Source: Pseudomonadota bacterium | GTDB taxonomy: Bacteria; Desulfobacterota; BSN033; WVXP01; G020346125 | Assembly (NCBI GenBank): GCA_030608745.1 | Contig: JAUWDQ010000034.1 | Span: 1-15,204, forward strand | Direction: 5' to 3' | Length of the DNA stretch: 15,204 bases | Part shown: positions 1-5,442 of the stretch, piece after piece | How the letters are laid out: each line of letters begins with the position of its first letter | How positions within the stretch are numbered: position 1 is the first letter of the stretch | Notes under the pieces: model-generated | What the model saw: the letters and a program-made list of their open reading frames with translations, nothing else | Databases searched by the model: none | What the model was told of the DNA's origin: nothing | Translations under genes and position numbers: made by a program

Positions 1-75
1 GCGGCGGTTCAAGAGGGGCTTTTTAACAAATTGAGGCCTACCCGAGGGACGAAACCCAAGGGTACTTTATCCTAA
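1..75 (+). CDS. C-terminal end of an unidentified gene, cut by the window edge (tentative)
   Basis: Frame 1 is open from the first base to a TAA at 73-75, two bases before the next gene's ATG, so this may be the last 24 codons of an upstream gene (ending ...GTKPKGTLS). The other two plus frames also end here (TAA at 24-26, TGA at 32-34), so the true frame is not certain. In many proteobacteria a corC-like gene follows ybeY or phoH, so a ybeY C-terminus is a reasonable guess from context only. No motif is visible in this fragment. Confidence 0.35.
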   Translation, partial: AAVQEGLFNKLRPTRGTKPKGTLS

Positions 76-77
76 CC

Positions 78-956
78 ATGAAAAGGAGCGTGAGACCTCT
101 GGAGGATGATTCGAAAAGCGGGATGTTGAACAAATTTGCGGGATTGTGCCGCCGTTTCTTCCGAAACCGAAAGCCTTCCCTCTCCGAAAAGGATATCCAG
201 TCTATCATCGATGTCGGTGAAGAGGAGGGGGTAATCGACCAGGAAGAGCACGAGATGATTCACGGGATATTCGAGCTCAAGCAGGCCGTTGTCCGTGAAG
301 TTATGGTTCCACGACCGGATGTCAAATGTGTCTCCAGCAAGGCCAGAATCAAGGACGTCGTCGACCTCATCATCTCCAGAGGCCACTCTCGAATCCCCAT
401 TTTCGAGGGCAAAATCGATAACATCGTCGGAATTGTTTATGCCAAGGACCTCCTCAAGTTTTGGGGAAAAGACGAGGAGGCAATCCCTCTCGAACGGGTG
501 ATGAGACAACCCTATTTCATACCGGAAACGAAAAGGCTGGAGGAATTGCTCAAGGAATTCAAGACGAAGCGGGTTCATATGGCCATTGTCGTCGATGAAT
601 ATGGGGGACTATCGGGCCTAGTTACCATAGAGGACCTCATCGAAGAGGTATTCGGGGAGATAGAGGATGAATATGATCAGCGAGTGGAAGGGAGGATCAT
701 TCGCCTTGGGGATGGATCGATCTCGGTAGATGCGAAATTGGAGATTGAGGAATTGGAAAGCTATTTCGATGTTGAGATTCAAAAGGAGAATTTTGAGACG
801 GTGGGGGGATCCATCTTCCATCTGTTGGGAAGGGTTCCCAAAGCGGGGGAAAGAGTTGATTTCGGCGACCTGATAATGACCGTCGAATCCACCGATGGAA
901 GGAGGATTGAACGGGTTAAGATAGCCCGATCCCGAGTCGGACACGAGAATCCTTAA
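78..956 (+). CDS. corC: CorC/YbeX-type CBS domain protein (HlyC/CorC family)
   Basis: A 292-residue soluble protein. Residues about 72-130 and 137-192 form a pair of CBS domains (for example RIPIFEGKIDNIVGIVYAKD, then VVDEYGGLSGLVTIEDLIEE), a module that binds adenine nucleotides. Residues about 205-285 match the CorC/HlyC C-terminal domain. There is no DUF21 membrane domain in front, so it is the short CorC/YbeX type rather than a CNNM/YfjD-type transporter. The family has been linked to Mg/Co efflux and, as YbeX, to ribosome and rRNA homeostasis; which applies here cannot be told. The start is the first ATG, two bases after an upstream stop. No strong ribosome binding site precedes it, which suggests translational coupling. 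A strong terminator follows at 1023-1060. Confidence 0.9.
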   Translation: MKRSVRPLEDDSKSGMLNKFAGLCRRFFRNRKPSLSEKDIQSIIDVGEEEGVIDQEEHEMIHGIFELKQAVVREVMVPRPDVKCVSSKARIKDVVDLIISRGHSRIPIFEGKIDNIVGIVYAKDLLKFWGKDEEAIPLERVMRQPYFIPETKRLEELLKEFKTKRVHMAIVVDEYGGLSGLVTIEDLIEEVFGEIEDEYDQRVEGRIIRLGDGSISVDAKLEIEELESYFDVEIQKENFETVGGSIFHLLGRVPKAGERVDFGDLIMTVESTDGRRIERVKIARSRVGHENP

Positions 957-1022
957 TTGAAGAACTGCAACCCCCTGATCAATCCGAAGCCTCGAAACCT
1001 CGAGAAGACAGAACCTATCCAT

Positions 1023-1060
1023 TACGGAAACGATTTGGGAACAAATCGGTTCCGTATTTT
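1023..1060 (+). terminator. Rho-independent terminator after corC
   Basis: A 15-base arm at 1023-1037 (TACGGAAACGATTTG) pairs with 1042-1056 (CAAATCGGTTCCGTA) with a single mismatch around a GGAA tetraloop, followed by TTTT at 1057-1060. It ends the corC transcript. The rest of the 957-1225 gap has no convincing gene; a 76-codon open frame there is low-complexity and lacks a start signal. Confidence 0.85.
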
Positions 1061-1225
1061 CCTTGACTATCTCCTCTTCATTCTGCTATCGTTTTGCCAA
1101 GAAATTCCTATCATCCTCACTCTGCACTTGCTTTCCAGGAGCCTATTTGTATCATTGAGAGAAAGATTTTTATCCCCCCCTCGATGACACGCGTATCGAG
1201 GATGGGTGGCAAGGAGTAAGGAGAC

Positions 1226-2599
1226 GTGAAGATTATCATCATTGGAGCCGGCGAAGTTGGTTATAACCTGGCCAAAAAACTCTCGAAGGAAGGCCACGAT
1301 GTCGTGGTTATAGACCATGACCCTGAAAAGGTTCGGCACATCGATGAAACCCTGGATGTCAAGTCTTTGCTCGGCAAGGGCAGCAGCCCCGGCGTCTTGA
1401 AGGAAGCGGGAATCGGGGAGGCGGAAATGGTGATAGCGGTTACAGACAGTGACGAGATCAACATGGTTGTCTGTCTCATAGCGGGAACCCAATCCAAGAT
1501 TCCCAAACGCATAGCACGTATCCGCAATCTCGAGTACACCAGGGAAACTCAGATTTTCGATGAACAGCATCTCGATATTGACCTCTGCATCAACCCGGAA
1601 ATGGAGACGGCCAAAACCATCGTGAGGCTCATTGAGAATCCTGGCTCTGCCGATTTTGCAGAGTTTGCCGAGGGGAAAGTAGAGCTTCTCGGTGTCAAGA
1701 TCGAGGAAGATAGCTACGTGGTGGGCAAGAAGCTCAGGGAATTGCGAGAGGTCAGGGACATGTTTCCGGATCTCAAGGTGCTGATTGTGGCCATCTCCAG
1801 GGATGACCGAATCGTCATTCCCGATGGGGACGAAACGATTTTCGTGGGGGATATCCTCTATGCTGTGGTTGATCGGCATTCGATCAGAAATGTCCTGGTC
1901 TATCTCAGAAAGAAGGAGGAGCCCGTCAAACGAGTCTTTATCGCCGGGGGGAGCCATATTGCTTTTGAGGTGGCCCGGCAGCTTCAGGACAGTGGAATCA
2001 CCGTTCGGATGATTGAAAAGGATTCAACAAGATGTGAGCGGATGGCCGAGAGCCTGGAGAAGGTGCTCATTCTTCAAGGAGAGATAACCGATCAGAGACT
2101 CCTGAGGGAGGAAGGCATCGAGGATGCCGACTTCTTTGTTTCGGCCTCGGATGATGAGGATGCCAACATTTTAGCATCCCTTCTTGCCAAACGACTGGGC
2201 GCACGAAAGACGATCACTTTCGTCAGACACCTTCACTACTTACCGGTTTTGCCTACTATTGGGATTGATGCCGTGGTGAGCCCGCGTCTGTCAGCCATTG
2301 GAAAGATCATGCATTACATCAGAAGGGGAAAGATCCTTTCCGTTGCAACCCTTAAAGAGGAGGATGCCGAGGTCATAGAAACCGTAGCCTTGGATACATC
2401 GGATATTGTCAACCGGCCCATCAAGGAGCTGAAGTTCCCCAAAGGAGCCATCATCGGTGCCGTTGTGCGGGGTGGAGAAGTCATCATCCCCGGGGGGAAT
2501 GATATCATCCTCCCTGACGATCGAGTCGTTATTTTTGCCCTCCAATCGGCCATTCCCAAGGTGGAAAAGACGCTCATGGTTAAACTGGAGTATTTCTAA
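1226..2599 (+). CDS. trkA: Trk system potassium uptake protein TrkA
   Basis: A 457-residue cytoplasmic, NAD(H)-binding gating subunit of the Trk potassium uptake system, the same size as classical TrkA. It has two tandem RCK units. The first Rossmann fold opens the protein with GAGEVG (residues 7-12) and a downstream acidic residue in VVVIDHD. The second begins near residue 232 (VFIAGGSHIAFEVARQL) with a degenerate glycine motif, as is usual for the second half. TrkA_C ligand-binding domains follow each, around 140-225 and 370-455. The start is GTG at 1226, preceded by two tandem AAGGAG sequences (1211-1216 and 1218-1223); the first has the better spacing. The stop codon overlaps the trkH ATG by one base (TAATG), so the two subunits are translationally coupled. 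Confidence 0.96.
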   Translation: MKIIIIGAGEVGYNLAKKLSKEGHDVVVIDHDPEKVRHIDETLDVKSLLGKGSSPGVLKEAGIGEAEMVIAVTDSDEINMVVCLIAGTQSKIPKRIARIRNLEYTRETQIFDEQHLDIDLCINPEMETAKTIVRLIENPGSADFAEFAEGKVELLGVKIEEDSYVVGKKLRELREVRDMFPDLKVLIVAISRDDRIVIPDGDETIFVGDILYAVVDRHSIRNVLVYLRKKEEPVKRVFIAGGSHIAFEVARQLQDSGITVRMIEKDSTRCERMAESLEKVLILQGEITDQRLLREEGIEDADFFVSASDDEDANILASLLAKRLGARKTITFVRHLHYLPVLPTIGIDAVVSPRLSAIGKIMHYIRRGKILSVATLKEEDAEVIETVALDTSDIVNRPIKELKFPKGAIIGAVVRGGEVIIPGGNDIILPDDRVVIFALQSAIPKVEKTLMVKLEYF

Positions 2600-4044
2600 T
2601 GCGGTTCGGGCTGATCTTCCGGATCATGGGGGCCCTGATCCTCTTCCTTGGCCTCACGATGATTTTCCCCCTCTTTTTCTCCCTATACTACCGAGATGGG
2701 GATTTCTGGCCCCTTGTCCTATCGGCGGCCATTACCACGGGAGCAGGGGTGTTTCTTTTGCTGCTCTTTCGAGGGACCACCCGGGAGATCTCCCATCGCG
2801 AGGGGTTCGCCATTGTAAGCCTCGGATGGGCTTCCGCGGCCTTTTTCGGCTCACTTCCCTATATGCTGTCCGGGGTTTTGCCGAGTTTTGTGGAAGCCTA
2901 TTTTGAGTCCACGTCTGGTTTTACTACCACGGGGGCCACGGTGCTTGCCGCTATAGAGGGAACGCCCCGGGGGATACTCTTCTGGAGGAGTCTGACCCAC
3001 TGGCTGGGTGGCATGGGGATCATTGTTCTGTCTATTGCCATCCTTCCCTTGCTCGGAGTGGGAGGGATGCAGCTCTTCAAAGCCGAAGTTCCGGGGCCCG
3101 TAGCCGATAAGTTGAAGCCACGGATCGCGGAGACGGCTAAGATTCTCTGGCAGGTCTACATCCTCATTTCGGCCGTCGAGACCTTCCTCCTGATGTTCGG
3201 GGGAATGGACCTTTTTGAAGCCCTCTGCCATACCTTCGGAACCATGGCAACGGGGGGATTCTCGACGAGAAATGTCAGTATCGGCTCCTACGACAGAGCT
3301 TATTTCGATGGTCTCATAACGGTTTTCATGATCCTGGCGGGAACCAACTTTGCCCTCCACTATCAGGCCCTAACGGGCAATTTCCGGGCCTTCTATCGAA
3401 ACAGCGAGGTTCGTTTCTATTGGGTAACCCTTGCAGGGGTCATGCTTCTCGTCACGCTGGTCCTGCGACTTCAGATTTACGATAGCTTGGCAACGGCCTT
3501 TCGGTACGCCTCCTTTCAGGTGACATCCATCATGACCACCACGGGATACACAACGGCCGACTTCGAGAAGTGGCCCTCCTTTGTACAGTACACCCTCGTG
3601 GTTCTCATGTTTATCGGTGGCTCGACTGGATCCACGGGAGGAGGCATGAAGTGTATGAGGATTCTTCTCCTTTTGAAGCAGGGGCGCAGGGAGTTGTCAC
3701 GGCTCATTCATCCCCGCGGTGTCATTCCGGTTCGACTCGGAGGAAAAGTCGTCTCCGAAGGGGTCATTCAGTCAATTTGGGGGTTTTTCTTTCTCTTCAT
3801 ACTGGTTTTTGTTCTGGCGTCAGTTATCATGGCCTTGTTGGGCCTTGATATTATCACGGCATTTGTCTCGGTGGCAGCGACGATCAATAATATCGGGCCT
3901 GGGCTGGGGATGGTTGGCCCCATGGACAATTATACGTCGATTCCCATAATCGGGAAATGGATCCTCATCTTCTGCATGCTCATCGGAAGGCTTGAACTCT
4001 ATACGGTCATCGTCCTGCTAGTTCCGGAATTTTGGAAGCGATGA
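2599..4044 (+). CDS. trkH: Trk potassium uptake channel subunit TrkH
   Basis: A 481-residue inner-membrane protein of the TrkH/KtrB superfamily that forms the potassium pathway gated by TrkA. All four pore loops of the pseudo-fourfold filter can be seen: GFTTTGATVL (about residues 107-116), TMATGGFST (about 214-222), SIMTTTGYTTADF (about 309-321) and TINNIGPGLG (about 427-436). The glycine-rich segment after the third loop (FIGGSTGSTGGGMK), which shapes the intramembrane gate in this family, is also present. It begins on the last base of trkA and ends with TGA at 4042-4044. Hydrophobic segments run throughout and there is no truncation. Confidence 0.96.
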   Translation: MRFGLIFRIMGALILFLGLTMIFPLFFSLYYRDGDFWPLVLSAAITTGAGVFLLLLFRGTTREISHREGFAIVSLGWASAAFFGSLPYMLSGVLPSFVEAYFESTSGFTTTGATVLAAIEGTPRGILFWRSLTHWLGGMGIIVLSIAILPLLGVGGMQLFKAEVPGPVADKLKPRIAETAKILWQVYILISAVETFLLMFGGMDLFEALCHTFGTMATGGFSTRNVSIGSYDRAYFDGLITVFMILAGTNFALHYQALTGNFRAFYRNSEVRFYWVTLAGVMLLVTLVLRLQIYDSLATAFRYASFQVTSIMTTTGYTTADFEKWPSFVQYTLVVLMFIGGSTGSTGGGMKCMRILLLLKQGRRELSRLIHPRGVIPVRLGGKVVSEGVIQSIWGFFFLFILVFVLASVIMALLGLDIITAFVSVAATINNIGPGLGMVGPMDNYTSIPIIGKWILIFCMLIGRLELYTVIVLLVPEFWKR

Positions 4045-4072
4045 TGGATGAGAACGAACTTAGCGTAGGATT

Positions 4073-4106
4073 GTTGACCGGACCATACCGAGAGGTCTGG
4101 GTCAAC
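4073..4106 (+). terminator. Hairpin after trkH, possible terminator
   Basis: GTTGACC (4073-4079) pairs with GGTCAAC (4100-4106), extended inward by GACC/GGTC with a small internal loop. No U-tract follows directly, so it may stabilise the 3' end or form only part of a termination region. A second, weaker element follows: GAGGAT (4123-4128) with ATCCTC (4155-4160) and then GTTTT, which fits a terminator a little better. Confidence 0.4.
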
Positions 4107-4213
4107 GATCTGCCGGAGTGAGGAGGATGCCCTTCTGAATTCCTCCCCCCTCGGATCCTCGTTTTGATTCAGTCGTTTTCTCACCTTTCAGCATACCATA
4201 ATAAAGGAGGATT

Positions 4214-4256
4214 TTTGACCAAGGTCAAAGCGGCTTCGCAAAAGCCCTCATATATT
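4214..4256 (+). promoter_or_regulatory. Class II Fnr/HcpR-type promoter of the YgbA-like gene
   Basis: A perfect palindrome TTTGACC-AA-GGTCAAA occupies 4214-4229 and contains the TTGAC-N4-GTCAA core recognised by Fnr/DNR/HcpR regulators. A TATATT -10 hexamer lies at 4251-4256. The start site implied by that -10 (4263) puts the palindrome centre at -41.5, exactly the class II activator position. The implied leader is only 18 bases, with a purine-rich ribosome binding site (AAGGGGAAGG) before ATG 4281. A role for the Crp/Fnr protein at 11937-12629 is inferred. Confidence 0.75.
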
Positions 4257-4280
4257 GAAGAGGAGAAGGGGAAGGATTCA

Positions 4281-4637
4281 ATGGTATTGAGTCAAAAAGA
4301 GAAAAGGGATATCCAGATCCTCATTCGCTTTGTCCATATCTTCTGTCAGGAGAAACATAGGGAAAATTTCAAAAAGCCCTTCTCTCTGCCCTTTGAAGAG
4401 ATAGCCGGCCTCATGGAGAAGGGGGTCCACTTGTGTGAATCCTGTTCGGAACTTCTCAGCTATGGGATGCGAAAACGTTTTCAATGTCCTCATAACCCCA
4501 AGCCCATGTGCAAAAAATGCGATACCCAGTGTTACAACCGAAAATACAGGCAAAAGGTGAGGGAAGTGATGAAGTTTTCAGGCCCCTATCTAATTAGAAG
4601 GGGCAGGTTGGACCTCCTCTACCACTATCTGGCATAG
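4281..4637 (+). CDS. YgbA-like, nitrous-oxide-stimulated promoter family protein (Cys-rich)
   Basis: A 118-residue cytoplasmic protein of the YgbA/NO-stimulated family. The family signature is clear in the C-terminal half: a CxxC at C52/C55 (LCESCSELLSYGMRK), then C69, C77, C80 and C84 (CPHNPKPMCKKCDTQCY), then the conserved ending REVMKFSGPYLIRR. The clustered cysteines suggest a bound metal or Fe-S centre, but no activity is established here. In enterobacteria ygbA belongs to the NO-responsive NsrR regulon and has been tied to recovery from nitrosative stress. The frame stays open upstream to 4164, but ATG 4281 is preferred because it follows a good ribosome binding site and the longer form would place the Fnr-type promoter inside the gene. 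The gene stands alone and faces the OsmC gene. Confidence 0.85.
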   Translation: MVLSQKEKRDIQILIRFVHIFCQEKHRENFKKPFSLPFEEIAGLMEKGVHLCESCSELLSYGMRKRFQCPHNPKPMCKKCDTQCYNRKYRQKVREVMKFSGPYLIRRGRLDLLYHYLA

Positions 4638-4664
4638 GGGAATGACAAGGGCAAAGGAGGCGCT

Positions 4665-4687
4665 TTGTGGAAGGAGAATCCCCACAA
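4665..4687. terminator. Palindrome between convergent genes, possible bidirectional terminator
   Basis: TTGTGG (4665-4670) and CCACAA (4682-4687) form a perfect 6-bp inverted repeat in the gap between the convergent YgbA-like and OsmC genes. No U-tract follows on either strand, so termination here is only a guess. Confidence 0.25.
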
Positions 4688-4715
4688 CCAAGACCTCCCG
4701 TTATGAATATCTGCA

Positions 4716-5186
4716 TTAACCCTTTTCCTCTTCGATCTTCGCATCATGCTCAATATGAATACAGCCGATGACACTTTGAGCGCCGGGGCAGGAGGGAAGG
4801 TAGTTCTCGAATGCTTGGCGAGCCTCATCTGCCTTTCCCGGAGGGACCTTAAGGCTATAATGGACGCGGAGCCGGGTGATCTTGAGGACGCCATTGATAT
4901 CTTCAATATCCCCTTCCACATGAGCCTGGTAACGATCTTCGGTGGTGGGAATATGCTTCTTGGCCAAAAAACTGGCCAAAGTTCCCATCATTCAACCTCC
5001 CACACCACCTATGATGTGGTCAAGGGTTGCCGCATGTTCCTCCTGCGGTTCAAGCTGGTAAAATCGCTTAATTCCTCCGTGCACACCATAGAATACCGGT
5101 TCTTCGAACCCCTCGATGAAGGCTTTCCGAACTGAACCCTTTACCCGGGTAATGATTATTCGCGATGTGTGGACGAGTTTTCCCAT
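4716..5186 (-). CDS. OsmC-family peroxiredoxin, probable selenoprotein with in-frame UGA
   Basis: Read through one in-frame TGA (4992-4994), this is a full 156-residue OsmC-family protein, normal in size. The N-terminal part ends HAATLDHIIGGVGG; the TGA is codon 65; the protein continues MMGTLASFLAKKHI and ends with the second conserved cysteine in SCPGAQSV (C133). In OsmC/Ohr proteins the first catalytic cysteine lies just at this GG-C-x-x-x-T-L position, so UGA replaces Cys exactly where selenocysteine would help catalysis. A SECIS-like hairpin sits directly downstream (4959-4980). The family reduces organic hydroperoxides and peroxides in the cytoplasm. The start is ATG 5186, preceded by AAGGGGGGAAGAG; a GTG at 5207 is less likely. 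The alternatives, a nonsense mutation or two split ORFs, are less likely because both halves are intact and in frame. The Sec machinery is not in the window. Confidence 0.82.
4959..4980 (-). promoter_or_regulatory. Bacterial SECIS-like hairpin for UGA at 4994
   Basis: On the minus strand, TTTGGCCA (4980-4973) pairs with TGGCCAAG (4966-4959) as eight base pairs including one G-U, closing a six-base loop GTTTTT (4972-4967). The loop starts on the 20th base after the UGA and its first base is G. These match the known bacterial SECIS rules: apical loop 16-37 bases after UGA and a G among the first two loop bases. The hairpin lies inside the coding sequence, as in bacterial selenoprotein mRNAs. 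Confidence 0.72.
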
Positions 5187-5197
5187 CTCTTCCCCCC

Positions 5198-5258
5198 TTG
5201 GTATCACATATCTCGAAAGTCAATCTGAATAAACCAATCCGTGGACTAATGATACCAA
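5198..5258. repeat. 9-bp inverted repeat TTGGTATCA upstream of the OsmC gene
   Basis: TTGGTATCA at 5198-5206 is repeated in perfect inverted form (TGATACCAA) at 5250-5258, with 43 bases between. The proximal arm lies 12 bases upstream of the OsmC ATG, next to its ribosome binding site. It could be a pair of operator half-sites or long-range pairing in the leader; nothing more can be said. Confidence 0.4.
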
Positions 5259-5326
5259 AGCGGACTCATATTTACAAGGGAGAAACCCACTGGAATTCCC
5301 TAATGAATGACGAATAATGGAGGAAA

Positions 5327-5342
5327 TTTGACTTAAGTCAAA
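5327..5342. promoter_or_regulatory. Fnr/HcpR-type palindrome upstream of nrdJ
   Basis: TTTGACTTAAGTCAAA is a perfect 16-bp palindrome with the same TTGAC-N4-GTCAA core as the site at 4214-4229. It lies 12 bases upstream of the nrdJ -35, centred roughly 55-58 bases before the likely start site, so not at the class II position. It lies in the divergent gap between nrdJ and the OsmC gene and could act on either. Confidence 0.7.
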
Positions 5343-5353
5343 CAAAAATATTC

Positions 5354-5389
5354 TTGACAAGGTAGCCTTGAATTCACTATATATTGTAA
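5354..5389 (+). promoter_or_regulatory. nrdJ promoter with overlapping NrdR box
   Basis: A sigma-70-type -35 TTGACA (5354-5359) is followed after 18 bases by TATATA (5378-5383). The 16 bases 5374-5389, TCACTATATATTGTAA, match the NrdR box consensus (acaCwAtATaTwGtgt) at 13 of 16 positions, including the whole CTATATAT-wG core, and cover the -10. NrdR represses ribonucleotide reductase genes through paired boxes; a convincing second box about three turns upstream was not found by eye. Confidence 0.7.
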
Positions 5390-5442
5390 ATAAAAGGACT
5401 ATTCGAACTACATGTTGGGGGAAAAACCAAAAGGAGGGTGGA

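Noticed and set aside
957..1187. 76-codon open frame between corC and trkA
   Set aside because: It starts with TTG directly after the corC stop, has no ribosome binding site, contains the strong terminator at 1023-1060 and has a low-complexity, Leu/Phe/Ser-rich product with no family resemblance.
4992..4994. OsmC gene as a pseudogene with a nonsense mutation
   Set aside because: The stop falls exactly on the catalytic Cys codon, is UGA rather than UAA/UAG, both halves keep family features, and a SECIS-like hairpin follows at the right distance.
4746..5135. 129-codon plus-strand open frame
   Set aside because: It is antisense to the OsmC selenoprotein gene, has no recognised domain, and is explained by the codon pattern of the opposite strand.
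5363..5369. Class II (-41.5) placement of the Fnr-type site for nrdJ
   Set aside because: A start site at 5376 would need a -10 near 5364-5369, where AGCCTT is a poor hexamer; the TTGACA/TATATA promoter with the NrdR box is far better.
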